Source: Aureivirga sp. CE67
Lineage (GTDB): Bacteria > Bacteroidota > Bacteroidia > Flavobacteriales > Flavobacteriaceae
Length of the DNA: 63,170 nucleotides
Direction of reading: 5' to 3'
Assembly: GCF_015767245.1 (NCBI RefSeq)
Contig: NZ_JADOTV010000016.1
Coordinates: 31,219-94,388 of the forward strand
This document shows, piece after piece, positions 52,986 to 62,327 of the stretch (its first letter is position 1; every line of letters begins with the position of its first letter). The notes below the pieces were generated by a model. It saw nothing but the letters and a program-made list of their open reading frames with translations. It did no database searches and was not told the DNA's origin. Both the position numbers and the translations under genes were made by a program.

Positions 52986-55900
52986 ATGAGCTTTAGAAGG
53001 AACCTTATAATTTTAATAGTTTTACTATTTAGTAAACCGATTTTCTCACAAAAATCGGTTATTTATGAAAATGATTTAAAGAAATATGATCATGCTCTAG
53101 AACTGTACAACGATAAAGCGTACACGGCAGCGAAACATTTATTTGAAGAACTTGAAGATAAGTTTGATAATTCGACAGATTATAAGGCGAATTGTGCTTA
53201 TTATATTTCAAGTTGTGCTATTCGCTTAAATGAAAGTAACGCGGATGAGTTGATGGATGATTTTGTGAAGAAATATCCAACAAGTGCTAAAAGAAATGAA
53301 GCTTTTCTGAATGCAGGTGATTATTATTTTAAAACAAGAAAATATGCGAAAGCATTATCTTGGTATGAAAAAGCATCGAAGAAAAATATACATTCAGGTT
53401 CTGAGGACTTTACCTTTAAATTAGGATATTCTTATTTTAAAGTAAATCAGTTAGAAAAAGCAAACGATCAATTTGTAGAACTTTTAGATTCTCCGAAATA
53501 TGGTGCAAATGCAAAATATTATTACGCATATATTGCTTATAAATTAGAAGATTATGATAGTGCTCAAAAGTATTTTGAAGAAGTAGACAAGAATGCGAAT
53601 TTTGATGATTATGTTCCTTATTATCGTGCAGATATGAATTTTAAATTAGGGAATTTTCAAAAGGCAATTGATATTGCGCTTCCGCTAATGGAAACTGCTA
53701 GACCGACAGAGGTTTCAGAAATTGCAAAAATTATTGGAGAAAGTTATTTTAATTTAGGACAATATGAAGAAGCTATTCCATATTTAAAGCAATATAAAGG
53801 AAAAAGAAGAAAATGGAATAATACAGATTTCTATATTTTAGGTTATTGTTATTATAAGCAAGGAGATTATGAAAATGCGATTAATAATTTCAATAAAATT
53901 ATTGATGGTAAAAATGAAATTGCTCAAAATGCTTATTATCATCTTGCAGAATGTTATTTACAGTTAGATAAAAAACAAGAGGCTTTAAATGCTTTTGGTC
54001 ATGCAGCTTCGATGAGTTTTTTACCAAAACTAAAAGAAGATGCGATGTATAATTACGCAAAATTGAGTTATGAAATTGGTAACCCATATAAAAGTACACC
54101 ACAAATTTTACAAGAATTCTTAAATGATTATCCAAAATCTATATACAAAAAAGAATTAGAGAATTTAATTGTAAGTGCTTATGTAACTTCAAAAGATTAT
54201 GAGGGAGCTTTAGTTTATTTAGATTCTCAAAAGAGTAAAAAGAGTAAAACTTTATACCAAAAAGTTTCTTACTTCTTAGGAGTTCAATATTTCAATGAAG
54301 GAGATTATAACAAATCAATTGAAATGTTTACTACTTCTTTAAGCAATCCTATTAATCAGAAAATTAGCGCAAAAGCTACTTTTTGGAGAGGAGAAGCAAA
54401 TTATAAAGTGAATCTTTTTAATGCAGCATTGATTGATTTTAAAGATTTTATTCAATTTTATTTAGGAGAAGGAATTCCTGAAGCACAAGAAGTAGATTAT
54501 GATTTGGCTTATGTTTATATGAAGTTGAAAGATTACCCGAAAGCTTCAGATCATTTCGTAAAATATATTGAAAATAATAGTAAAGCAGATCTTGTAAAAA
54601 GAAATGATGCATTTTTGAGATTAGGAGATTGTTATTCGATGTCTAAAAAATATTGGGAAGCAATGACTGCTTATAATCAAGCAATCCGTTTGAACAGTAT
54701 TGATGAGGATTATGCATTTTTCCAAAAATCTATAAGTTATGGTTATGTGGATAAAAATGATGTGAAAATTGAAGAGCTGGAGAAGTTTGTGAATAAATAT
54801 CCTGAATCAACTTATAATGATGATGCTTATTACCATTTAGCAAATACTTATTTGATCGAGAGAAAAGATAATAAAGCTCTTGAGACTTATGATAAGTTTT
54901 TACAAAAACATATTAATAGTCCATTAGTTCCTAAGATTTTGATTAGAAAAGCACTTGTTTATAATAATCAGAATAAAAAAGAAGAAGCAATTGATATTTA
55001 TAAAAGAATTGTAGCAGATTACCCTAAAGCATCGGAAGCGAATGAGGCTGTAAGAAATGCTCGTCAGATTTATATTACATTGAGTAAAGTAGATGAATAT
55101 GGAGAATGGGTACAAACGATTGGACATATTAATATCAGTAAGACAGAGCTAGATCATGCACAGTATGAGTCTGCTGAATATCAATATTTAAATAGTGAAT
55201 ATGGAAAAGCAATACCAGAATTTGAGAAATATTTAACTAAATATCCACAGGGGATGCATGTGTTAGAATCGAATTTCTATTTAGGAGAATCTTTAAATTC
55301 TGTTGGGAAAACGAATAAATCTATTCAATATTTTGAAAGAATTTTAAATGAAAAGAATAACGAATTCACAGAACCTTCTCTAACAAGATTATCTCAGATT
55401 TATGTAAATAAAGAAGATTGGGCAAATGCAATTCCTGTTTTAAGTAGATTGGAGAATTTAGCAACTCTTCCTCAAAATAAGATTTTTGCAAGTACAAACT
55501 TAATGAAAGGTTATTATGAAACTTCTGATTTTAAAAAGGCAGTTTCTTATGCAGATAAAATTTTAAAACAGAAAAATGTAGAAAAACGTATTATTTCTGA
55601 TGCGAAAATCATTATTGCTCGTGCAGCTTTTGAAAGTGGAGATTATATCAAGGCAAAAGAGTCTTATAAAGAAGTAGAGAAAATTGCAAAAGGTAAATTA
55701 AAAGCAGAAGCACTTTATTATAAAGCGTATTTCCAATACAAAGCAAAAGATTATGATAGTGCTATGAAAACAATTCAGAAAATCGCATCTGATTTTTCAG
55801 CGCATAAATATTGGGGAGCAAAATCATTGTTAATCATGGCTAAGATTTTTAATGAGAAAAAAGATACATACCAAGCTACTTTCGTTCTTGAAAAAGTTAT

Positions 55901-56012
55901 TCAAAACTTTAAAGACTACAATGATGTATTAGAAGAAGCTAGAGTTATGTTAAACGAAATCAAAGCAGAGGCTAAAAAGACAAATGATTCTGTAAAACTT
56001 GAAAACCAATAA
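52986..56012 (+). CDS. Large TPR-repeat protein, exported
   Basis: 1008 aa with a signal peptide (cleavage after PIFSQ). The whole mature protein is built from TPR units, for example YNDKAYTAAKHLFEEL, RKYAKALSWYEKASKK, GQYEEAIPYLKQYKG, GDYENAINNFNKII, KDYPKASDHFVKYI, KDYDSAMKTIQKI; more than 15 are readable. Periplasmic scaffolds of this kind mediate protein-protein contacts in envelope machines. It is followed after 18 bp by a beta-barrel protein, so the pair probably forms one system. Specific partners are unknown. Confidence 0.9.
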   Translation: MSFRRNLIILIVLLFSKPIFSQKSVIYENDLKKYDHALELYNDKAYTAAKHLFEELEDKFDNSTDYKANCAYYISSCAIRLNESNADELMDDFVKKYPTSAKRNEAFLNAGDYYFKTRKYAKALSWYEKASKKNIHSGSEDFTFKLGYSYFKVNQLEKANDQFVELLDSPKYGANAKYYYAYIAYKLEDYDSAQKYFEEVDKNANFDDYVPYYRADMNFKLGNFQKAIDIALPLMETARPTEVSEIAKIIGESYFNLGQYEEAIPYLKQYKGKRRKWNNTDFYILGYCYYKQGDYENAINNFNKIIDGKNEIAQNAYYHLAECYLQLDKKQEALNAFGHAASMSFLPKLKEDAMYNYAKLSYEIGNPYKSTPQILQEFLNDYPKSIYKKELENLIVSAYVTSKDYEGALVYLDSQKSKKSKTLYQKVSYFLGVQYFNEGDYNKSIEMFTTSLSNPINQKISAKATFWRGEANYKVNLFNAALIDFKDFIQFYLGEGIPEAQEVDYDLAYVYMKLKDYPKASDHFVKYIENNSKADLVKRNDAFLRLGDCYSMSKKYWEAMTAYNQAIRLNSIDEDYAFFQKSISYGYVDKNDVKIEELEKFVNKYPESTYNDDAYYHLANTYLIERKDNKALETYDKFLQKHINSPLVPKILIRKALVYNNQNKKEEAIDIYKRIVADYPKASEANEAVRNARQIYITLSKVDEYGEWVQTIGHINISKTELDHAQYESAEYQYLNSEYGKAIPEFEKYLTKYPQGMHVLESNFYLGESLNSVGKTNKSIQYFERILNEKNNEFTEPSLTRLSQIYVNKEDWANAIPVLSRLENLATLPQNKIFASTNLMKGYYETSDFKKAVSYADKILKQKNVEKRIISDAKIIIARAAFESGDYIKAKESYKEVEKIAKGKLKAEALYYKAYFQYKAKDYDSAMKTIQKIASDFSAHKYWGAKSLLIMAKIFNEKKDTYQATFVLEKVIQNFKDYNDVLEEARVMLNEIKAEAKKTNDSVKLENQ

Positions 56013-56030
56013 AAATAGTTAAAAGAAATT

Positions 56031-57809
56031 ATGAAGAAATTAGTTGGTATTTTAATGATGTTGTTTGTGGTTCAAGTTAGTTTTGGACAAAAGACAAAAA
56101 AGACAACGGATACAAATAAAGAAGCAGAGGAGGCAGAAGAAGTTTTAGATACATTGGATACTCAGACTGTAATTATTGAAGTTAATTATAAACCTAGAGT
56201 ATCAGATGCTTTTAAGTTGATTAAGAGCCCTGAAATTGAAGGTGATGATATTAAAAAGGAAGAAATAGACTATTCTATTAAATCGTTTCCTGTGGCGTCT
56301 ACTTTTACGCCTGCTACAGGTAAAGCAAAAGAATTAAAGAAAGAAAAAATCGAAAGATTTTATAAGAGTTATGTTTCAGCAGGATTTGGAAATTATATTA
56401 CTCCTTTGGCTGAAGTTTATTTGAATTCAAGTTCTTCTAGATATAACGATTTTGGAATATTTTTAAATCATCATTCTTCGCAAGGAGGAATTAAAGATGT
56501 AAAAGTAGATGATCAGTTTTATGATACAAAAATGAAAGTCTATTATAAAGAGTTTTCAAGAGATATGAATTGGGAAATAAATGGTGGTTTTCAATTACAA
56601 ACTTATAATTGGTACGGACTTCCAGAGAATGTAACTTTTGCTCCTGAAATAATAAGTGCTATAGATCCAACACATACCTATACAAATGGAAGTATTGGGG
56701 GGAATATAGATATGGAAGACTCTTTCTTCAAGAAAGCGAGTTTGAAAATTGATTATTTTGGAGATTCGTACAATACTAGTGAAATTCATGTAGTAGGAAA
56801 ACCTACTTTCGAGTTTCCAGTTGCAGAAGAATTGATTACTTCAAAGTTTCATTTAGAATATTTAAATAATTCTTTTGAAAAAGGATATGTGACTGATGAA
56901 GAGTTTAAAAATCAATGGGCTAATTTTGGATTTTCTCCAAGTTTAGAAATTTTCCGTGATGAATTAACGGTAAATTTAGGAGCTAAAGTTTATTATACTT
57001 TTGATTTAAAAAATAGTGTAAGTAAGTTTTATGCTTATCCAAACGTGACGGCTTCTTATAAATTAATCAGTGATGTGATGGTTCTTTTTGCCGGAGCTAC
57101 TGGAGATTTAGAGCAACAAACGTATCAAGATTTTGTAGAAGACAACAAATTTTTAGCACCAAGTTTACTTACAATTCCAGAAGATACGAAGTATAGATTT
57201 TATTTAGGAACAAAAGGAAAATTACCTTCTAATATTAGTTACTTCTTAAAAGGAGAATATAAAAATGCAAAGCACAGTCCTTTGTTCATTTATAATTCTT
57301 TATTACAGGATAATGTAACAACAGAAACTGAAAATTATAAATATGGAAATTCATTTAGTGTGATTTATGATGAAATAAAAACACTAAGCTTCCATGCAGG
57401 AATTGAAGTTCCTTATAAAGATTTCTTGAAAGTAAAAGCAGATGTGAAGTATTATAATTACGATACTACAGATCAAAAAGAAGCTTGGAATTTACCAAAT
57501 TTAGAAGGTTCTTTAGGAGCAGAGTATAGAAGTGAACATTGGTTTGCAGGAGCTAAATTATTCTTTGTAGGAACAAGAAAAGATCAAGAATTCAATTTCA
57601 CGAAAAATGAGTTAGAAACAGTGGAGTTAGATTCTTATTTAGATTTAAATTTAAAAGGAGGATATATTTTCAATAATAGATTAACTGCTTTTGTGAACTT
57701 GAATAATGTATTGAATCAAGATTATCAGTCTTATTTTAATTATAGAGTTCAAGGATTCCAAGTCTTAGGAGGTGTAACTTATAAATTCGACTTAAACGGA
57801 ATTTTTTAA
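56031..57809 (+). CDS. TonB-dependent-receptor-like outer membrane beta-barrel protein
   Basis: 592 aa with a signal peptide ending SFGQ. After an acidic/basic linker (NKEAEEAEEVLDTLDTQTVIIEVNYKPRVS) most of the protein is a series of amphipathic strands (YVSAGFGNYITPLAEVYLNSSS; ASLKIDYFGDSYNTSEIHV; KLFFVGTRKDQEF) ending GVTYKFDLNGIF. The C-terminal strand region (LDLNLKGGYIFNNRLTAFVNLNNVLNQDYQSYF) is that of TonB-dependent receptors, but no plug domain or TonB box is seen. Cotranscribed with the TPR gene. Confidence 0.87.
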   Translation: MKKLVGILMMLFVVQVSFGQKTKKTTDTNKEAEEAEEVLDTLDTQTVIIEVNYKPRVSDAFKLIKSPEIEGDDIKKEEIDYSIKSFPVASTFTPATGKAKELKKEKIERFYKSYVSAGFGNYITPLAEVYLNSSSSRYNDFGIFLNHHSSQGGIKDVKVDDQFYDTKMKVYYKEFSRDMNWEINGGFQLQTYNWYGLPENVTFAPEIISAIDPTHTYTNGSIGGNIDMEDSFFKKASLKIDYFGDSYNTSEIHVVGKPTFEFPVAEELITSKFHLEYLNNSFEKGYVTDEEFKNQWANFGFSPSLEIFRDELTVNLGAKVYYTFDLKNSVSKFYAYPNVTASYKLISDVMVLFAGATGDLEQQTYQDFVEDNKFLAPSLLTIPEDTKYRFYLGTKGKLPSNISYFLKGEYKNAKHSPLFIYNSLLQDNVTTETENYKYGNSFSVIYDEIKTLSFHAGIEVPYKDFLKVKADVKYYNYDTTDQKEAWNLPNLEGSLGAEYRSEHWFAGAKLFFVGTRKDQEFNFTKNELETVELDSYLDLNLKGGYIFNNRLTAFVNLNNVLNQDYQSYFNYRVQGFQVLGGVTYKFDLNGIF

Positions 57810-57876
57810 TAAACAAAAACATATTTAGTTTGATGTCTGAATAAATTAAGTTTAGATATTAAAATACATTTTTAGG

Positions 57877-57905
57877 AAAGGGATTATAGTTACTATAATC
57901 CCTTT
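57877..57905 (+). terminator. Terminator of the TPR-barrel operon
   Basis: Nearly perfect palindrome AAAGGGATTATAG-TTA-CTATAATCCCTTT followed by TTTTATTTTT. Confidence 0.9.
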
Positions 57906-58022
57906 TTTATTTTTTAATAATTCAGGTTTATAAGTATTGAAATCAAAATATTAAATCTTAAAATTTATTAAAACTGTTAATGTTAGGGTTAAAAAACTGC
58001 TAAACAGAGTTTTATATTTTTA

Positions 58023-58077
58023 TTTTAAGACGACCGGTCATATCTTTGAATATGTTTTTAAGACGACTGGTCATATC
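58023..58077 (+). promoter_or_regulatory. Operator-like direct repeats around the PI-PLC-like lipoprotein promoter
   Basis: A 22-bp element TTTTAAGACGACCGGTCATATC (58023-58044) recurs at 58056-58077 with one change (ACTGGT), exactly 33 bp apart, three helical turns. Each holds a GACCGGTC-type palindromic core, as bound by TetR-type repressors. An exact -7 box lies between them (58041-58048), so binding should block the promoter. No regulator gene is adjacent. Confidence 0.65.
58041..58048 (+). promoter_or_regulatory. -7 box of the first PI-PLC-like gene
   Basis: TATCTTTG, exact TAnnTTTG, overlapping the end of the first operator repeat. Predicted transcript has a leader of about 150 bases. 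Confidence 0.68.
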
Positions 58078-58124
58078 GTTCAAAATTTAAATAAAACAAA
58101 TGAAATCTATTACAGCAAAACTTC

Positions 58125-58175
58125 ACTTATAGCCATTTACCACCAAATACAGCAAAAGACCAAATGGCTATAAGT
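58125..58175 (+). promoter_or_regulatory. Structured leader hairpin before the first PI-PLC-like gene
   Basis: 14-bp perfect stem ACTTATAGCCATTT / AAATGGCTATAAGT with a 23-base loop, and a direct repeat TACAGCAAAA at its 5' side and in the loop. It lies between promoter and the preferred start codon and lacks a T-tract, so it may act on translation or mRNA stability. Confidence 0.5.
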
Positions 58176-58202
58176 TTTCAAATCAATTCAAATTCTTTAG
58201 TC

Positions 58203-60077
58203 ATGAAAAATTCAGCATTATTAATCGTATTTATTTCCCTATTATTTGTTGCATGTAATAAAGACGTCTACGAAAAAGATGTTACTATCAATGCAAAAGT
58301 TTCTCAAAACGATGAAATAGGAAGAAACAGATTTTTAGGAGCAGCTCCTGATGTCAAAAAAGTACAATTCGGATATTCAAACGAATTCGATGGAAATAGT
58401 TCAAGAACTACCGTAGCAGTAAACAATCAAGGGAATATTGTAGAAGTTCACCAATCTAGAACTACAAGAAGTGTCTGGTATCACACAGGAAAACTAGATG
58501 AGGTGATGAATATTAACTGGTCAGAAAGTAAGAAATTCGATGATGGTCTAGCGCCTTCTGTAGCTATAAATGATCAAAATGTAGTAGTCGAAGTACACGA
58601 AACTTCAAATATTTTCACGAGTGATCTTTGGTATCATGTCGGAGTGCATAATGGAAGTGATGTTAGTTGGAGTAAAAGTCATAAATATGATAAAGGTGTT
58701 CATCCAAGTATTGCTATAAATAATAAAAATCAAGTTGTAGAAATTCATAAATCTCAAGGAAATTCTGGGTTATTTGCAAGAGTAGGAACTGTTAATCCAA
58801 GTGATGGAACTATTTCTTGGAGAAATAATTCAAAATTTGATACGGGGCATAATCCTAAGATTGCTCTGAATAATAATGGAGTAGTAGTTGAGGTTCATAA
58901 CTCTGAAACCTCTGGAAAACTTTGGTATCATGTAGGATACATAAATGGAGATAGAATTGATTGGGGAAGTTCTTATGAATACCAGAGTGGTTCTATGCCT
59001 GATATTGCTTTATTAGATGATGGAACTGTGATTGAAACACATACTTCTGAAGGTGTGAAAAATAATCTTTGGAGCATGATTGGAAAAGTAGAAGGAAACC
59101 AGATTAACTGGATTACTAAAAGCTCTTATTTTGATAAAGGAAAGCATTCTAGTGTAGCTGCTACGAATGAATATGCAATACAAGTGCACGAATCGGAAGA
59201 TCCACTTGGTGGAATTTGGTATTCGGCAAGTAAGTTTATTGATAGAGCAAACTGGATGAAAAATACGATGGGAACAATTGCTGCGAAAAATTTAGGAGAA
59301 ATATCTATTCCAGGTTCGCATGATGCAGGAATGTATGATTTAAGTCTTGGTCAAACACAGGATCAAAATATTTATGAACAATTACATCATGGTTCTCGTT
59401 TCTTTGATTTACGACTAGATGGAAATTTAAATATTTATCATGGACCTGTTGGAGGACCTTCTGTAGATAATATTTTGAGTGATGTTCGAAAGTTTATGGA
59501 TGAGGGTAGAGAAGAATTAGTAATCTTGAAATTTTCTCACTTTAAAGATATTAATCAAGAAAAATATAAAGTTTTAGTAGATAAAATTGAAGAAAATTTA
59601 GGTCAATATTTATTTATCAAAAATGAACAGTTGAGGCTGGGAGGTATCACTATTGGGGAATTTGTAGATGAAGGAGGAAAAATTTTAGTATTAGTAGATG
59701 AAAACTTCGCTGTTGATTATCCAATTGAAAATATTTACACTTTTAGAGATTGGTCTAAAAATGATTTAGATAAAGCTGATTTGGTAATGTTTGATGAATA
59801 TTCAAATACAACTTCATTTGACAATATGCGAAATGATCAAATAAATAAATTAAATGGTTTCAATGGAATTGCAGGAGATGGAACACCAGTAGATATGTTT
59901 TTACTTTCTTGGACATTGACTCCTGTTACAGGAGTAGAATTATATGCGCCAAAAGCAAATAAAAGATTAAGTCATGAAGCAAAAAACTTCGATAAAATTC
60001 CAAACATTTTATATGTAGATTTTATAGAAGGAGCAAGAGCTGTAGATGTTGCAATGTATTTAAACCAAAGATTTTAA
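58203..60077 (+). CDS. Lipoprotein with six EVH repeats and a PI-PLC-X-like phosphodiesterase domain (paralog 1)
   Basis: The start is placed at ATG 58203, which gives a lipoprotein signal (lipobox VAC, Cys at 18); an upstream ATG at 58164 would sit inside the leader hairpin. Mature residues about 40-340 hold six repeats of a V-E-V-H-x-S ... WYHVG pattern (VVEVHETSN, VVEIHKSQ, VVEVHNSE, VIETHTSE, IQVHESED), probably a six-bladed propeller. The C-terminal 270 residues are PI-PLC-X like: IPGSHDAG (His373, Asp374), GSRFFDLRLDG, and YHGP (His413). Surface phospholipase or glycolipid cleavage is likely. Confidence 0.88.
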   Translation: MKNSALLIVFISLLFVACNKDVYEKDVTINAKVSQNDEIGRNRFLGAAPDVKKVQFGYSNEFDGNSSRTTVAVNNQGNIVEVHQSRTTRSVWYHTGKLDEVMNINWSESKKFDDGLAPSVAINDQNVVVEVHETSNIFTSDLWYHVGVHNGSDVSWSKSHKYDKGVHPSIAINNKNQVVEIHKSQGNSGLFARVGTVNPSDGTISWRNNSKFDTGHNPKIALNNNGVVVEVHNSETSGKLWYHVGYINGDRIDWGSSYEYQSGSMPDIALLDDGTVIETHTSEGVKNNLWSMIGKVEGNQINWITKSSYFDKGKHSSVAATNEYAIQVHESEDPLGGIWYSASKFIDRANWMKNTMGTIAAKNLGEISIPGSHDAGMYDLSLGQTQDQNIYEQLHHGSRFFDLRLDGNLNIYHGPVGGPSVDNILSDVRKFMDEGREELVILKFSHFKDINQEKYKVLVDKIEENLGQYLFIKNEQLRLGGITIGEFVDEGGKILVLVDENFAVDYPIENIYTFRDWSKNDLDKADLVMFDEYSNTTSFDNMRNDQINKLNGFNGIAGDGTPVDMFLLSWTLTPVTGVELYAPKANKRLSHEAKNFDKIPNILYVDFIEGARAVDVAMYLNQRF

Positions 60078-60119
60078 TTAAAAACTTTTAATACGACATA
60101 GTTTGGCGATTTACTGAAA

Positions 60120-60127
60120 TATCTTTG
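60120..60127 (+). promoter_or_regulatory. Orphan -7 box in the intergenic region between the two PI-PLC-like genes
   Basis: TATCTTTG, exact TAnnTTTG, identical to the box at 58041. TTTG at 60102-60105 is a close -33 candidate with a short spacer. A hairpin terminator follows about 220 bp downstream without an ORF between. Confidence 0.4.
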
Positions 60128-60342
60128 TGGTATAGAAAAAGAAAAAGTATTGCATATTTGATTTTCGAAATTCATACTGCAAAAATTTTCAATCAAAAGA
60201 AGTTAATTATTATAAATCATCATTTTTAGAAGTTTACCAAAAAGAGCTATGGAAACTAATAAGATTTCGGAAATGTAGAAAGCATTAGCTTTCAAAATGT
60301 TAGTTAATTTACAATTAATAATCAATCTTTTTCATGGAATTA

Positions 60343-60363
60343 GGCTTTCAAATATTGAAAGCC
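60343..60363 (+). terminator. Terminator in the 390-bp gap between the PI-PLC-like genes
   Basis: 9-bp perfect stem GGCTTTCAA / TTGAAAGCC with a 3-base loop, followed by TTTTTTTG. It ends either the long 3' UTR of the first gene or a separate short RNA. Other than the box at 60120 nothing else was found in 60078-60467. Confidence 0.82.
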
Positions 60364-60467
60364 TTTTTTTGTTTTATAAAGTTAAACTTCTGATAAACAA
60401 TGTTTTTACTTTTTAGTTTTATAAAAAACGGGTGTAACTTCATAGTATAATTGAAAAATGTACTGAA

Positions 60468-62327
60468 ATGAGAACCTCTACTTTTTATTTGATTTTTTTA
60501 TCTGTTTTATTTTTTGCCTGTAATAGTGATGATGATTCTACGAGTGAAACCAATGTAGGAGACGGAAATAATCTTGTCGGAACTTTAGGAGCTGCACCTG
60601 ATGTTAAAGATGTGCAATTCGGTTATGCGAAAGAGTTTGATGGAAATAGTTTTAAAACTGCAGTAGATGTAAATAGTGAAGGAAAAATTGTGGAAGTACA
60701 TCAATCAAGAACTACAAGAAGCGTTTGGTATCATACAGGGCAGTTAGATCCTGTAGCAAATGTTGTTTGGTCTGAAAGTAAAAAATTAGATAATGGTCTT
60801 GCTCCAACAGTTTGTTTCAATGACAGTGGAATTGTTGTAGAAGCTCATGAAACTTCAAATATTATTACATATGATTTATATTATCATGTAGGAATTCACA
60901 ATGGAACAGATATTTCTTGGTCCGAAAGTCATAAATATGATCGAGGAGTTCAACCAAGTATTGATATGAATAATAACAATCAAATTGTTGAAATTCATCG
61001 TTCGGAAGGAAATTCAGGTTTATTTGCTAGAGTAGGAACTGTAAACCCAGATTCTAAAACAATTTCTTGGAATGATAATACAAAATTTGATACTGGAAAT
61101 AATCCAGAAATTGCCTTAAATAATAACGGAACTGTTATCGAAGTTCATAATTCAGAAACTTCAGGAAAACTATATTACCATGTTGGTCAAATAAAAGACG
61201 GACATATTGAATGGGGACAAGGTTATCAATATGAAAGTGGAGCTTCGCCTTCTGTAGTTTTACAAGATGATGGAACTGTAATCGAAGTACATGCTTCAGA
61301 AGGATTGAATGATGATATCTGGAGTAGAATTGGAAAAGTTGAAGGAGATCAAATTGTATGGCATGGAGCAAGTTCTTATTTTGATGATGGAAAGTTTCCT
61401 AATGTAGGAGGAACAGCAGATTTTGCTATTCAAGTTCACGAATCAGAGGATCCTTTAGGAGGAATTTATAGTTCTGCTTGTAAAATTTTAGATAGAGGAA
61501 ATTGGATGATTAATGAAATGCCAAGTATAGGTTCAAAAACTTTAGGGCAAATTGCTATTCCAGGTTCGCATGATGCAGGAATGTATGAATTGAGTTTAGG
61601 ACAAACACAAGATTTGAGTATTTACGGGCAATTACATCATGGATCAAGATTTTTTGATTTAAGACTAGATGGTGATTTACATATTTATCATGGTCCGATT
61701 CAAGGTCCTTCTGTGGATGTGGTAATTGATGATATAAAAAAATTCATGGACGAAGGTCGAGAAGAATTGATCATTCTAAAATTCTCTCACTTTAAAGATT
61801 TTAATGGAGATTTGTATAAAAGTTTGGTGGATAAATTACACCAAAATTTAGGTGCATATTTGTATAAAAATGATACAGGAAAAAGATTAGGAGAAATAAC
61901 AATAAGTGAATACGTTTCTAATGGAGGAAAGCTTTTGGTAGTTGTAGATGAAAACTATGAAATTGATTTCCCTTCTGAAGATATTTATGTGTATAGAGAT
62001 TGGTCAAAAGATGATTTACAGAATGCAGATTTAATTGTTTTTGATGAATATTCAAACACAACTTCCTATGAAGATATGAAAAATGATCAATTACGAGCTT
62101 TAAACGAATATAATGGTAAAACGCCGAGCGGTTATAAAGTAGACATGTTTTTATTGTCTTGGACGCTTACACCAGTTACTGGAGTTTTTATTTTTTCTTC
62201 AGAACCGAATGCTAATTTAGGCTTAGAAGCATTACAATTTCCAAAAATTCCAAATATTTTATATTTAGATTTTATGGAGAGTGCAAGACCCGTAGATGTT
62301 TCTATTTATTTAAACCAGAAGTTTTAA
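60468..62327 (+). CDS. Lipoprotein with six EVH repeats and a PI-PLC-X-like phosphodiesterase domain (paralog 2)
   Basis: 619 aa, close paralog of the preceding gene over its whole length. Lipobox FFAC near residue 18, then a Ser/Asp/Thr-rich spacer (NSDDDSTSETN). The six EVH repeats (EVHQSR, EAHETSN, EIHRSEG, EVHNSET, EVHASEG, QVHESED) are followed by the phosphodiesterase domain: IPGSHDAG (His368), GSRFFDLRLDG, YHGP (His408), FDEYSNTTS. Both active-site histidines are kept, so both copies are probably active. The operator repeats and hairpin of the first gene are absent here, indicating separate regulation. Confidence 0.88.
   Translation: MRTSTFYLIFLSVLFFACNSDDDSTSETNVGDGNNLVGTLGAAPDVKDVQFGYAKEFDGNSFKTAVDVNSEGKIVEVHQSRTTRSVWYHTGQLDPVANVVWSESKKLDNGLAPTVCFNDSGIVVEAHETSNIITYDLYYHVGIHNGTDISWSESHKYDRGVQPSIDMNNNNQIVEIHRSEGNSGLFARVGTVNPDSKTISWNDNTKFDTGNNPEIALNNNGTVIEVHNSETSGKLYYHVGQIKDGHIEWGQGYQYESGASPSVVLQDDGTVIEVHASEGLNDDIWSRIGKVEGDQIVWHGASSYFDDGKFPNVGGTADFAIQVHESEDPLGGIYSSACKILDRGNWMINEMPSIGSKTLGQIAIPGSHDAGMYELSLGQTQDLSIYGQLHHGSRFFDLRLDGDLHIYHGPIQGPSVDVVIDDIKKFMDEGREELIILKFSHFKDFNGDLYKSLVDKLHQNLGAYLYKNDTGKRLGEITISEYVSNGGKLLVVVDENYEIDFPSEDIYVYRDWSKDDLQNADLIVFDEYSNTTSYEDMKNDQLRALNEYNGKTPSGYKVDMFLLSWTLTPVTGVFIFSSEPNANLGLEALQFPKIPNILYLDFMESARPVDVSIYLNQKF

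Noticed and set aside
58164-58202. Upstream ATG adding 13 residues to the first PI-PLC-like protein
   Set aside because: The start lies inside a stable hairpin and would bury the lipoprotein signal; ATG 58203 gives a clean lipobox and matches the paralog.
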